Source of the DNA: Saprospiraceae bacterium UBA6168
GTDB lineage: Bacteria > Bacteroidota > Bacteroidia > Chitinophagales > Saprospiraceae
Assembly: GCA_002435785.1 (NCBI GenBank)
Contig: DIUC01000050.1
Span: 1-54,906 of the forward strand
Reading direction: 5' to 3'
Length of the DNA stretch: 54,906 nt
Shown: positions 24,056-32,973 of the stretch, one piece after another
Layout: each line of letters opens with the position of its first letter
Position numbering within the stretch: the first letter of the stretch is position 1
The notes under the pieces: generated by a model
Told to the model about the DNA's origin: nothing
What the model saw: only the letters and a program-made list of their open reading frames with translations
Databases searched by the model: none
Position numbers and translations under genes: made by a program

Positions 24056-24868
24056 ATGTTTCACCTTCTCAAGCTGGAATGGCTCAAACAAAAGGATTAT
24101 GTCCTCTTTCGGGTATTGTCCATAGCATACGTGGTGCTGTTACCAGCCGCACTTTTTGTTGGAAAAAAGTTGGACTTCGGCAACGAAGCACCCTTCAACC
24201 CACAGATGGAATTTTTTCATTTTCCGAAAGTCTGGAGTTGGCTGGGTTATATTGGCAACTGGATGTCCTTTTTTGTGCTTGGGTTCATGGCGGTGCTGAT
24301 GATTACCAACGAATATTCCAACCGAACCCTGCGGCAAAACGTCATCACGGGATTGCACCGGGCGGAGTTTTTCAAGAGCAAACTGTTTTTTATGGTCGCC
24401 GTGTCATTGGCTGCCACGCTGTACTATGCGTTATGTGCTTTGGTGATTGGCCTGCTGCATGTTGATGACACGCTGTACTTTTCTACGGTGTTCAAAAACG
24501 TGGACATGGTGCCGAGGTTCTGGCTGATGTCCATGGGCTATATGAGCTTTGGGCTGTTGGTCGGCTTGCTGGTGAAGCGGACGGGGATTGCGCTTTTTCT
24601 CTACTTGGCCTATTCGATGGTGATAGAATCCATCCTACGTTGGGTAGTACACCTATTCTTCTTCAAGAACGTCAGCATGAATTTTTACCCCTTAAATGCG
24701 ATGGAGGATTTGGTGCCGCTCCCCCTCACCGAGTTTGCTGATGACCTGCTCAAAGAGAATGGGTTCAGGATGTTGCTGACTCCCATTGAGGCGGGGATTG
24801 CAACGGTGGTTTATACATCCCTGTTTTTGTTCCTGAGCTATAAACGGTTGAAAAACAGTGATTTGTAA
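24056..24868 (+). CDS. ABC-2 type transporter permease
   Basis: The 270-residue integral membrane protein has about six helices. It begins with a short cytoplasmic segment (MFHLLKLEWLKQKDYVLFRV), has the ABC-2 motif ITNEYSNRTLRQNVITGLHR after the second helix, and ends in a helix followed by SYKRLKNSDL. It pairs with the upstream ATPase to form a half-size exporter. The spacing of 219 bp is unusually long for such a pair because of the inserted element, which may reduce co-transcription. It converges on the HlyD-family gene with 10 bp between stops. Confidence 0.92.
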   Translation: MFHLLKLEWLKQKDYVLFRVLSIAYVVLLPAALFVGKKLDFGNEAPFNPQMEFFHFPKVWSWLGYIGNWMSFFVLGFMAVLMITNEYSNRTLRQNVITGLHRAEFFKSKLFFMVAVSLAATLYYALCALVIGLLHVDDTLYFSTVFKNVDMVPRFWLMSMGYMSFGLLVGLLVKRTGIALFLYLAYSMVIESILRWVVHLFFFKNVSMNFYPLNAMEDLVPLPLTEFADDLLKENGFRMLLTPIEAGIATVVYTSLFLFLSYKRLKNSDL

Positions 24869-24878
24869 ACAATGGGAA

Positions 24879-26165
24879 CTACCACTGCGCCGTGAATTTT
24901 TCAAAAAGCTTGCTGATAAAGGTCTTGTCGTCGGTCACGATTTCGGCCTTGCCGCTCATCTGTTGGTAAAAATCGAGCTTGCGGTTTAGCGTGGTTACCA
25001 GGCCATTTTCGATGACAATATCTGCGTAAAAGGCATTGTCTTTGGCCACTGGATAAACCTTCGTGACCTTGGCTTTCACCGTCCCAAATTCCCGAAATCG
25101 GTATCGCTCAAATTTGATGTTCACTTGTTGCCCTTCCTTCACCTTGCCGCTCCTGTCTACTGGCAATTCCACCTTCCCCACGAACTTATCCCCAATGTCC
25201 TCCGGCAATATGGTGAACAGCGCATCGCCAGCATTAACAAGCTGTGGCGCTTTGATGGGCATGTACATTTGGACGATTCCGTTGCTCGGAGATATGATGA
25301 GGTGGCTGTTCTTCCAATTCTTGATTTCCGTTCGTAGGTCGTCGAGCCGTTTGTTCAGTTGGAAAATGGCCTCGCCAGCGCCCGATTTGGCTTGGGTTTG
25401 TGCCTGGAATTTTCGGATGTTCGATTTGGAGATTTCCGTCTTGGTCGCCTCAATGGCGTTCTGGATTCTTTTGTATTCGGCCTCTTTGTTCTTGATTTTT
25501 GAGTTCACGTTGAAAATGACGGCGGCATAAGTGGTATCGGTCGTCTTTGCATAATTGTGGTGCGCATTTTTCAGCTCCTGTCCCAATGCCTCCAACTCGG
25601 TTTTTATGCTTGGCAAGGAGGCCTCCAAGGATTTCACCTGCTTTTGGTATTGCATATTGGTGTTTTCCACTGCTGCAACCGTGGCGTAGTCAATTTCGCC
25701 TGACTCGTCCAACGGCACCAACTCAAAAGCCGTGATGAAATTCGAGTAGGATTGCCTCAACTCCCCAATATTTAGGCTACGGTTTGGCGAATAGATGCGC
25801 AATTTATCAAGGTCAAGCTGACCCACCGTTTCCATATCTTCCTCCAATTTCAGTACATCTTTGTAATCGGCATCCGAGGGGAACACGGCCAGTACGTCAC
25901 CAGTTTTGACCACCATGTTGTCTTTGACCTTCACCTCGGCGATGTACTCGGATTTTGGGGAAACAACAATCACCGGGGGCGTTTGGGTGGTGATGGAAAC
26001 ATTGCCCGTCACGATTTCTGGATAGTGGAAAATGCCACCTGCAAATGCAATAAGCCCCACCGTACCCACCAAAACCGCTATACCCCACGTGGAGACCCAC
26101 GAGGGCGGGGAGGACAGTATTTCCTTCACTTCTCCGCTTAAATATTCGATATTGTCTTGCTGCAT
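24879..26165 (-). CDS. HlyD family membrane-fusion (periplasmic adaptor) protein
   Basis: The 428-residue product has a short cytoplasmic N-terminus and one membrane helix (about 24-46). A first biotinyl/lipoyl half follows (EYIAEVKVKDNMVVKTGDVL). A long alpha-helical hairpin spans about 115-290 (ENTNMQYQKQVKSLEASLPS, NKEAEYKRIQNAIEATKTEI). The second lipoyl half contains HLIISPSNGIVQMYMP, and a beta-barrel (GKVELPVDRSGKVKEGQQVN) ends the adaptor. Such adaptors link an inner-membrane ABC exporter to an outer-membrane TolC channel. The C39-ABC gene lies 38 bp upstream on the same strand and is its expected partner. No TolC-type gene is in the window. Confidence 0.92.
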   Translation of the reverse strand: MQQDNIEYLSGEVKEILSSPPSWVSTWGIAVLVGTVGLIAFAGGIFHYPEIVTGNVSITTQTPPVIVVSPKSEYIAEVKVKDNMVVKTGDVLAVFPSDADYKDVLKLEEDMETVGQLDLDKLRIYSPNRSLNIGELRQSYSNFITAFELVPLDESGEIDYATVAAVENTNMQYQKQVKSLEASLPSIKTELEALGQELKNAHHNYAKTTDTTYAAVIFNVNSKIKNKEAEYKRIQNAIEATKTEISKSNIRKFQAQTQAKSGAGEAIFQLNKRLDDLRTEIKNWKNSHLIISPSNGIVQMYMPIKAPQLVNAGDALFTILPEDIGDKFVGKVELPVDRSGKVKEGQQVNIKFERYRFREFGTVKAKVTKVYPVAKDNAFYADIVIENGLVTTLNRKLDFYQQMSGKAEIVTDDKTFISKLFEKFTAQW

Positions 26166-26203
26166 TTCAGGTCGTAATAAATGGGAAATTGATGGCGAAG
26201 CAC

Positions 26204-28399
26204 TTAGTTTGACTGTAAAACTTCTTCAAAATTGTCGGGCAGCACCGTACCGTTTCCACCCTTGGAGTCCGCAAGTATCGAACGGTTTTCCATCCGTGCC
26301 TTCGGCAAAGCCAACGGAATGACATGGTCCACTCGGATTGGCAGGTTGATTTTGCTGCTAAAAATCACGACCGTTTTTCCCTTAAAAGCTTCTTCTATTC
26401 TACTCAAAACGATAGTCTCGTTTTGTGCGTCAAGGTCGTTGGTGGCCTCGTCGAGCAGCAGTATTTCTGGTTGCTTGTAGATGGCCCTTGCAATCAGGAT
26501 GCCTTGCCGCTGAGCCTTGCTCAAGCCAACGCCACCCTCTCCGACCATGGTGTAAAACCCATTTTGCAGCCGTTCGAGGAAGGGCAGGATATTGGCGATT
26601 TTTGCGGCCTCAATCATTCGCTTGTTGTCAATGGACTCCTCTCCCAACACGATGTTCCGGGCGATGGTGTCGTAAAACAAATGCCCTTCTTGTGAAACGA
26701 CCCCAAGATGGCCCAACCAAGTGGCCGTCTGGTAATCGGAAAGCCGGATTTGCCCAAATTTCAGAATGCCTTCCAGTGGCTGCTGGAACCCAACCAACAG
26801 GTTGAGGATGGTGGACTTGCCGCTGCCATTTGGCCCGACAACTGCCGTGATTTTGCCCTTTTGGATTTGAAAATCCAAGTTGTGCACCACCCAAGGCGAG
26901 TGTTCCCCTTCGTACCGAAACGACAGGTTTTCGCCTTCAATGATGCCATCTTTTGGCAAAACATCTATTTTTTCACCCTTAACTTCTGTGTCGTAGTGGA
27001 AGACTTCGTTCATGCGCTCCAGCCCCAACTTGGCCTCCTGCCAGCCGAGGAAAAACTCAATCAATTGGCGGATTGGGCTGTTCAGTTGGGTCAATATGAA
27101 CAGCGTTGCCACCATCACCCCAATGGTCATATTGCCTTCGATGACAGCAATTGCAGCGAAGTAGATGACCAAAATGTTGCGAAGCTCACCCAATGAAAAT
27201 GGAATCTGAATGGATAGTTCATCGGAAAGAGAATAGGAGCGGCCCACCTTGAAGAGCCTGGCTTCCGAGCGCTCCCACGCCCATCGTTGGGTTTGCTCGG
27301 CATTGGCCAATTTGATGTCTCTTATGCCACGGATAAGGTCGGTGAGGCGGCTGTACCTATCAGCCCCAAGCTGGTGTCGGTTGTAGTTGAGTGTTTTTCT
27401 TTTTTTTATAAAAAAGCGGACAAATAGGACTTGAACTATCGCAAAAATGACCACCGTCAAAAATATTTTGAAGCTAAATGCCAACAAGACCAACAGGAAA
27501 AGCACAATCGTCAAAGAGGCATACATAACGGACATGGCTTCCCGAGTAAAAAAACGGTGTACCCGTGGGTTGTCGTACACCGTCTGCATCACATCGTCGG
27601 TCATCCTTGACTGGAAATAGGTGGCCGGGAGTTGCAGCACCCTGACGATAAAATCGGTGAGCAGTTTGATATTAAGCTTGGCTCCGATGTGGAACAACAG
27701 CAAGCGTCGAATAAAATCCAAACCCACTCCGCTGATGAACAGCAATAACCAAGCAATGAGCACATAGGGCAACAGGTCGGTATTTTGTTGCTCAATGCTT
27801 TCGTCAACGATGAGTTGGATGATGAAGGGAAATGTGACCGCTAATAAGGCTCCCACCAAAATGGCTGCTAATAAAAAGGCAAGCAGTTTTTTATAGCCAC
27901 GGAGGTTGTCCCAAATAAACATGGGCTTGTTGCGGTCGGCGGGCTTGTTTTCGTTGGAAAAAAAACTGGCAGTCGGCTCCATGAGCAAAATGATGCCTTC
28001 CAGGTCAAAACCGTTGGCATTGTTTACCCAGCCTTGCAAGAATTCTTGTGTGGAAACGGTGGCAAGTTGGTCCGCATCGGGGTCGCCGATGGTCACCTGC
28101 TGCTCATTGGCTTCATAGACCACCACGAAGTGGTTTTCTTTCCAGTGCGCAATGCCGGGCAGTGGGATGTCGTCAATCAGGCGGCGATAGTTGAGCTTGG
28201 CACCGACGGTGTGCATTCCGATTTGCTCGCCGGCTTCGCTGACGTTTAGGAGGCTGACACCTTCTGCTTTTTGGTGGGCCAAGGGGCGGAGCTGCTCCGT
28301 GGAGTAAAACTTGCCATAAAACTGCGCCACCATGCGGAGGCAAACAATTCCGCAATCACGGGAGTGCAATTGCTTGAAATGAGGGTACTTTTTAGACAT
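26204..28399 (-). CDS. C39 peptidase-containing ABC exporter (peptide processing and export)
   Basis: The 731-residue product starts at ATG 28399 (MSKKYPHFKQLHSRDCG). The N-terminal C39 peptidase has C16 (DCGIVCL), H90 (NHFVVVYE) and D106 (IGDPD), so the triad is present. Five or six membrane helices lie at about 170-440. The ATPase has Walker A GPNGSGKST (522-530) and Walker B ILLLDEATNDLD (646-657). Two motifs are unusual: the ABC signature reads LSKAQ (626-630) instead of LSGGQ, and the H-loop histidine position is S682 (VIFSSKIN). C39 exporters cut double-glycine leaders from bacteriocin-like peptides while exporting them. No leader peptide gene was found nearby. It forms an operon with the HlyD gene. 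Confidence 0.93.
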   Translation of the reverse strand: MSKKYPHFKQLHSRDCGIVCLRMVAQFYGKFYSTEQLRPLAHQKAEGVSLLNVSEAGEQIGMHTVGAKLNYRRLIDDIPLPGIAHWKENHFVVVYEANEQQVTIGDPDADQLATVSTQEFLQGWVNNANGFDLEGIILLMEPTASFFSNENKPADRNKPMFIWDNLRGYKKLLAFLLAAILVGALLAVTFPFIIQLIVDESIEQQNTDLLPYVLIAWLLLFISGVGLDFIRRLLLFHIGAKLNIKLLTDFIVRVLQLPATYFQSRMTDDVMQTVYDNPRVHRFFTREAMSVMYASLTIVLFLLVLLAFSFKIFLTVVIFAIVQVLFVRFFIKKRKTLNYNRHQLGADRYSRLTDLIRGIRDIKLANAEQTQRWAWERSEARLFKVGRSYSLSDELSIQIPFSLGELRNILVIYFAAIAVIEGNMTIGVMVATLFILTQLNSPIRQLIEFFLGWQEAKLGLERMNEVFHYDTEVKGEKIDVLPKDGIIEGENLSFRYEGEHSPWVVHNLDFQIQKGKITAVVGPNGSGKSTILNLLVGFQQPLEGILKFGQIRLSDYQTATWLGHLGVVSQEGHLFYDTIARNIVLGEESIDNKRMIEAAKIANILPFLERLQNGFYTMVGEGGVGLSKAQRQGILIARAIYKQPEILLLDEATNDLDAQNETIVLSRIEEAFKGKTVVIFSSKINLPIRVDHVIPLALPKARMENRSILADSKGGNGTVLPDNFEEVLQSN

Positions 28400-28754
28400 A
28401 GCTGCTTGAATGAGTCGGGAAATACTGGCATTGCCAAAAAGCAACCAGTGTTTTCATCCTCCTCGAAGATAAAACGAGTAATGGTAATTTGCCTCCCTGT
28501 GTAGTTTCTCGAAAATATATATCTGATTATCAAGCGTAACAGCTTATTAATCAGGCGCAATAATCATACCGAAATAAAATAGGTGTGGCTACTGCTACAA
28601 CTGTGGTTGGGTGGAAAAATAGTGGTGCTGTGGTCACAGCAAACGATTGGCGATAAATTGGTGTTGATTCGCTGACTGGCCGCAAATATAGGCTTTGGGA
28701 ATAAGTTGCCAACGAATTTTCAAAAATTATCAGGCATGAGGGCGAAATAGCCCC
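28400..28754. other. Intergenic, 355 bp, no gene recognised
   Basis: I looked here for a small double-glycine leader peptide for the C39 exporter. The only in-frame candidate on the minus strand (from about 28560) begins MRLINKLLRLIIRYIFSRNY and runs into the exporter gene in another frame, without a GG motif. No hairpin of note. Confidence 0.55.
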
Positions 28755-29684
28755 TTACCGCTTGCCATAAAGTTCCCTCAACTTTTTCAGCAAGCGCAAC
28801 AACTTGAGGTTCAAGGTCTTGCTTCCGCTAAAAAAGATGCCGTTGATGGTAATCCAGTCCTCCTGCCGTTTGATTTCCTCCAAGTTTTTGTAATAGACCC
28901 GCTGCTTTTTCTCAAAAGGCATTTTCCAGTAAACGCAGTCATTGGTCATGGCGAATCCGTCCTTACAAGCCCCAAAAGTGGATAAGTCACAGATGAAATA
29001 AATCGTTTCGCCCTTTTGTGGCATCAAGAAGTTTTGGGCAGCATTTTTCAGCTTGTTGGCAGGCATAGTAACGAAGTCGGTATAGACCGTCTCGCCCTCA
29101 CGGTTGAAGTCGAGGTAATCCAAGACCAATTTCCCCAAATGGAGGTTTTCCGCCGTCCGGCCTTGGTATTTCAGTATTTCCTCACTGAAAACGGCCTCGT
29201 TTAAGTCTTCGCAATACCGGATGATGAAGTAGTCGAGCAGTTCCTCGAAAGCGGGAGCAGCAAAGCTGAATCGTTGGTCGTCGTCGGGGTTTCGCTGGGC
29301 CTGTTCCCCCAATTGCTTTATGCGAAAGTCCACGCTCGCCCGGAATTCGCTTTTATAAAAACGGTCAATATATGCGTGGTGCAACGAGGGGTGGTGCTCC
29401 TCCTTCAACCGTCTTTCAAAGGCGATGCTGAACCGGTCAGCGATGGCCTGTTCCAAGTTTTCGACGTGGGTAGTGTCAAAAATATCGTTGAGCTTGGCCT
29501 TTGGTGGTTCTTGTCTTGCTGGCGCAAACACTAATTGGCAATTCAAACAGGCAGGGGCATGCAGGTCGTTTTCGCTACCGCAACGGGGGCAGTCGAAAGT
29601 CTCCACGATGACTGGAGTGCCACAGGCGGGGCAAAACCTTGCATCATCGGGCATTGGTTTATGACAGGCTCTGCAATTCTTCAT
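28755..29684 (-). CDS. Double zinc-ribbon protein with unknown C-terminal domain
   Basis: The 309-residue product starts at ATG 29684 (MKNCRACHKPMPDDARFCPA). Two zinc ribbons are visible at C4-x2-C7...C18-x2-C21 and C32-x2-C35...C46-x2-C49. A hydrophilic linker follows, then an alpha/beta domain of about 240 residues with YIDRFYKSEFRASVDFRIKQ, YFICDLSTFGACKDGFAMTN and WITINGIFFSGSKTLNLKLL. The ending (CDLSTFG..DGFAMTND.VYWK) resembles the PH-like short domains that follow zinc ribbons in bacterial membrane or stress proteins, but I cannot name it. There is no membrane helix. Confidence 0.8.
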   Translation of the reverse strand: MKNCRACHKPMPDDARFCPACGTPVIVETFDCPRCGSENDLHAPACLNCQLVFAPARQEPPKAKLNDIFDTTHVENLEQAIADRFSIAFERRLKEEHHPSLHHAYIDRFYKSEFRASVDFRIKQLGEQAQRNPDDDQRFSFAAPAFEELLDYFIIRYCEDLNEAVFSEEILKYQGRTAENLHLGKLVLDYLDFNREGETVYTDFVTMPANKLKNAAQNFLMPQKGETIYFICDLSTFGACKDGFAMTNDCVYWKMPFEKKQRVYYKNLEEIKRQEDWITINGIFFSGSKTLNLKLLRLLKKLRELYGKR

Positions 29685-29889
29685 GTTGCTGGTCAATTGA
29701 TATTTGAACAGTGGATTTGGTGGCCAAAAGCAGGCCCAAGTCCGTCGTTCAATACATGGGCGAAGGTAAAGAATTGTCGTGCTTTTTTGCAAAACCTTGT
29801 CGCTGCTGCTTTGTTGAAATGGGGCTTGCCGTTATTTTGTCCTTAAATCAAAAAAATGGTGAAATTCGTTGCCAAACAAACCGTGTGAC

Positions 29890-30513
29890 ATGAATAGCAA
29901 ACTGCCCGAGAGGGCTTACAGTGAGTACGACAATTTTGCATTCCACCCCTACAACATCATGCTCATGTTGCTGTTGGCTGCCATCACTGCGCTGTTTTTG
30001 GGGCTGGCGGCGGCCTTCATTTACACACGGGCGCAAACTGGCATCGGTGCCGTAAAAATCCCGCTGCTCTTTGGTGTAAATACGTTGATTTTGTTGGGCA
30101 GTAGCTACACCATGGTTCGGGCAAAAAGAGCATACCTGAACGACGAAACCCGGAATTACCAATATTGCTTGGGGGCCACCATCCTGCTCACCCTGCTGTT
30201 TTTGGTCATGCAGTTCGTGGCATGGGGCCAACTTTTTGGCATAAATATCTTCCCAGAAACCGATAATTCAGCAGGTTATTTGTACGTGTTGTCTGGCTTG
30301 CACTTTGCCCACGTTTTGGCGGGGCTTCCCTTTTTGGGACAGTTTCTTTTCCGCTCCAAAAAGCAGATGATAGACCCGGTGACGGTCCTTGTTTATTTCA
30401 GTGACCCGGAAAAGCGCCTCCGGCTCCGGCTGCTATCCATCTACTGGCATTTTCTGGATGGGTTGTGGGTTTTCTTGGTGATATTCCTACTCCTAAACCA
30501 ACTCATCGGATAG
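29890..30513 (+). CDS. Cytochrome c oxidase subunit III-like protein
   Basis: The 207-residue product starts at ATG 29890; an upstream TTG would add seven residues. Five membrane helices are present with subunit III landmarks: FHPYNIMLMLLLAAITALFL at the first helix, SGLHFAHVLAGLPFL (about 136-150) and LSIYWHFLDGLWVFLVIFLL at the end. Subunit III is a non-redox part of haem-copper oxidases and stabilises the proton-uptake path in subunit I. No subunit I or II gene is nearby, so it would have to join a complex encoded elsewhere. The short length is normal for Bacteroidota versions. Confidence 0.88.
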   Translation: MNSKLPERAYSEYDNFAFHPYNIMLMLLLAAITALFLGLAAAFIYTRAQTGIGAVKIPLLFGVNTLILLGSSYTMVRAKRAYLNDETRNYQYCLGATILLTLLFLVMQFVAWGQLFGINIFPETDNSAGYLYVLSGLHFAHVLAGLPFLGQFLFRSKKQMIDPVTVLVYFSDPEKRLRLRLLSIYWHFLDGLWVFLVIFLLLNQLIG

Positions 30514-30515
30514 TT

Positions 30516-30576
30516 CTCAATCCCTCAAATCCTCAAGCCCTCAAGCCCCCAAATTCTCAAACCCTCAAATCCTCTT
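30516..30576. repeat. Short word array (CCTCAAA/CCTCAAG)
   Basis: Iterated words of the type CCTCAAATCCTCAAGCCCTC fill the 60 bp between the oxidase gene and acpH. They may act only as spacer; the acpH start ATG follows directly at 30578. Confidence 0.75.
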
Positions 30577-30577
30577 C

Positions 30578-31168
30578 ATGAATTTCCTCGCCCACCTATA
30601 CCTTTCCGGTGACGATGAGCACCTGATGGTCGGCAATTTTCTCGCCGATTTCATCCCCAACAAGGCGGTGGCGCAACTTCCGACCTACATACAAGCAGGC
30701 GTTCGATTACACCGCCAGATTGATACTTTTACGGACCAGCACCCATTAGTCAAACAGGGCGCTCGACGGCTGCACCAAGACCACGGAAAATACGCACCCG
30801 TCATCCTCGATGTCTATCATGATTTTTTGCTGGCGCAAAACTGGGGACTTTACGCCGACTCGTCGCTCGAAGCGTTTGCAGCGAATGTGTACGAGGTACT
30901 GCTTCGGCACCTCCACCACATGCCACCCATGCTCCACGACCGATTGCCGAGGATGGTGGCCGACGATTGGCTGGTGCGTTACGGAACAGAAGAGGGTCTG
31001 CGGTTTACCTTCAGCCGGGTGAAATTACGCAGCAGCGCCCCCCATTTCTTTGAAAATGCGGTGGAAAGCTTGACGAAACACTACCCAGATTTCAACAAGG
31101 AGTTCAATTCGTTCTTTCCCGACATTATTGAAGCGGTGAATCCACTACTTTTGCCTCACAATCAATGA
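30578..31168 (+). CDS. acpH: Acyl carrier protein phosphodiesterase (DUF479, AcpH)
   Basis: The 196-residue product has the family opening MNFLAHLYLSGDDEHLMVGN, then FLADFIP. GVRLHRQIDTFTDQHP (about 43-58), YAPVILDVYHDFLLAQNW and a C-terminal FFPDII follow. AcpH removes the 4'-phosphopantetheine arm from holo-ACP, giving apo-ACP, and requires a divalent metal. The conserved His/Asp residues (H6, D24, H45, D49, D79/H81) are present. It is a cytoplasmic stand-alone gene following a simple-repeat spacer. Confidence 0.92.
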   Translation: MNFLAHLYLSGDDEHLMVGNFLADFIPNKAVAQLPTYIQAGVRLHRQIDTFTDQHPLVKQGARRLHQDHGKYAPVILDVYHDFLLAQNWGLYADSSLEAFAANVYEVLLRHLHHMPPMLHDRLPRMVADDWLVRYGTEEGLRFTFSRVKLRSSAPHFFENAVESLTKHYPDFNKEFNSFFPDIIEAVNPLLLPHNQ

Positions 31169-31246
31169 GGTGGTCAAAACCAATGGTGGTGGCTGCGTCA
31201 TTTTTTTAGCGGTTCAGAATATTTATCCTTAAAATGATTTCTTGAG

Positions 31247-32881
31247 ATGAGAACACAACTATTGACCTTTTTTGTGGCAATGTTGGCTGCATTTACTTGC
31301 ACTGCGCAGGACTACAATTTGACATTCCGTTCCTCTATGGAGTTTCCCGGCCAAACTTTGGGAAATGTTTGGGGCTATACCCAAAATGGCAAGGAGTATG
31401 CGCTGCTGGGCGGCCAACTGGGCCTCATTATCGTGGACGTGACCAACCCGGAAAATCCCATTCAAATCACTCAAATCCCAGGCCCTAACAACCTTTGGAA
31501 AGAGGTGAAGACCTACCAGCATTATGCTTATGCCACTACAGAAGGGGGCCCTGTGCAAGTGATTGACCTTAGCCCACTGCCTTCTCCAAACTTGCCTGTG
31601 AACGTGTACGCTGGCGACGGCCCACTTGCCAATGCAATCAACAATGTCCATGCCTTGCATGTGGATGTGGCAAAAGGGTACTTGTACCTCTTTGGCTCAG
31701 GCGCTGGGGTAGCCGGTACCGGAGGTGCTTTGGTGTTCGATTTGAACCCGGACCCCTTTCACCCGAAGTTCGTGGGCGAATTCCAAACGCTCGGTTATAT
31801 CCACGATGGCTTCGTGGACAACGACACGCTGTATGGGGGCCATATTTTTTCAGGGCAAATGTCGGTGGTGGACATGTCCAACAAGCAAAGCCCTGTGGTA
31901 TTGGGCACCGTGCTCACGCCAAATGCCTTTACTCACAACACCTGGCCGACGGATGACAGAAAAACGGTTTTAACTACCGATGAAAAGGACGGCTCCTACT
32001 TGACCTCCTTTGATGTCACTGACCCCACCGATATCAAGGAGCTTGACCGCTTCCAGTGCACGCCCGGCTCTGGTTCCGTGCCGCACAACACGCATATCCT
32101 AAACGACTTTGCCATCACATCATGGTACACCGACGGGGTGAGCATCGTGGATGCCTCCCGGCCCTCCAATTTGGTACAAATCGCACGATACGATACCTAT
32201 CCTGAACAGGAAGGCGGCGGTTACAATGGTTGTTGGGGTGCGTACCCATACTTCCCTTCGGGCAATATTATCGCCACAAACATTCCTGTGGCATTTGCTG
32301 TGGGCAATGGCAAAATGTTCGTGCTTACCCCTACATACGTTCGTGCTTGCTGGCTGGAAGGCAAAGTGACCAATGGGCTGACCGGACAAGGATTGAGCGG
32401 TGTGTCCATTGAAATAGACAGCTCGGACCCATTGGCCACCACATCTACGGGGCTATTGGGTAATTACTCGACAGGTCAGCGGGCTGCCGGTACCTTCCCG
32501 GTAATTTTTTCCTTGGCAGGATATGACACCAAAACCGTGAACGCAACTTTGCAAAATGGAGTGGTCACTGTTTTGGACGTGCAGTTGTTCCCAACTGGAA
32601 CCAGTGCTACGGATTGGTTGGAAAACGATACGGTAGATTTGAAGGCCAGCCCTTCTGTATTTTCAACCGAAACAACCATTGAGTTCAAAATACCAAAAAA
32701 TGCACCTTCCGCAGAACTTCGTTTAACCAGTGTGGATGGACGTTTGGTGTGGTCTAAACGGGTGGACAAGCTTACAACTACTGTTCAATTCAACGAAACG
32801 ATTCCAGCAGGCAACTATTTTTTGACATTGAAGGTTGGAGGCCTGCAGACCAAAGCGCTACAAGTCACCAAAGTAAATTGA
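31247..32881 (+). CDS. Secreted choice-of-anchor B protein with carboxypeptidase-regulatory-like and T9SS domains
   Basis: The 544-residue product has a signal peptide (MRTQLLTFFVAMLAAFTCTA). The choice-of-anchor B region (about 25-370) is made of LVIVD-like beta-propeller blades: LIIVDVTNPENPIQITQIPG, VQVIDLSPLPSPN, MSVVDMSNKQSPVVLG and VSIVDASRPSNLVQIA. A carboxypeptidase-regulatory-like beta sandwich is at about 375-455 (LEGKVTNGLTGQGLSGVSIE). The type A sorting domain is at about 470-544 (KASPSVFSTETTIEF, VDGRLVWSKRV, IPAGNYFLTLKV). No catalytic site is known for the family; it is probably a surface binding protein. It ends at a strong shared terminator. Confidence 0.9.
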   Translation: MRTQLLTFFVAMLAAFTCTAQDYNLTFRSSMEFPGQTLGNVWGYTQNGKEYALLGGQLGLIIVDVTNPENPIQITQIPGPNNLWKEVKTYQHYAYATTEGGPVQVIDLSPLPSPNLPVNVYAGDGPLANAINNVHALHVDVAKGYLYLFGSGAGVAGTGGALVFDLNPDPFHPKFVGEFQTLGYIHDGFVDNDTLYGGHIFSGQMSVVDMSNKQSPVVLGTVLTPNAFTHNTWPTDDRKTVLTTDEKDGSYLTSFDVTDPTDIKELDRFQCTPGSGSVPHNTHILNDFAITSWYTDGVSIVDASRPSNLVQIARYDTYPEQEGGGYNGCWGAYPYFPSGNIIATNIPVAFAVGNGKMFVLTPTYVRACWLEGKVTNGLTGQGLSGVSIEIDSSDPLATTSTGLLGNYSTGQRAAGTFPVIFSLAGYDTKTVNATLQNGVVTVLDVQLFPTGTSATDWLENDTVDLKASPSVFSTETTIEFKIPKNAPSAELRLTSVDGRLVWSKRVDKLTTTVQFNETIPAGNYFLTLKVGGLQTKALQVTKVN

Positions 32882-32896
32882 ACATTCGATTAATTC

Positions 32897-32936
32897 AAAA
32901 AGGCATTTGCGACGATGAGACGCAAATGCCTTTTTT
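32897..32936. terminator. Bidirectional terminator between convergent secreted-protein genes
   Basis: AAAAAGGCATTTGCG pairs with CGCAAATGCCTTTTTT around a 9-nt loop. The stem is perfect and T tracts lie on both strands. It serves the gene ending at 32881 (plus) and the one ending at 32974 (minus). Confidence 0.92.
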
Positions 32937-32973
32937 CTGTTTGGCTTTTGCCAAAAATCAACCTTCCGCCAAC

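Noticed and set aside
28400..28560. Minus-strand small frame MRLINKLLRLIIRYIFSRNY... upstream of the C39 exporter as a leader peptide
   Set aside because: It has no double-glycine motif and no core-peptide character, and it runs into the exporter gene in a different frame.
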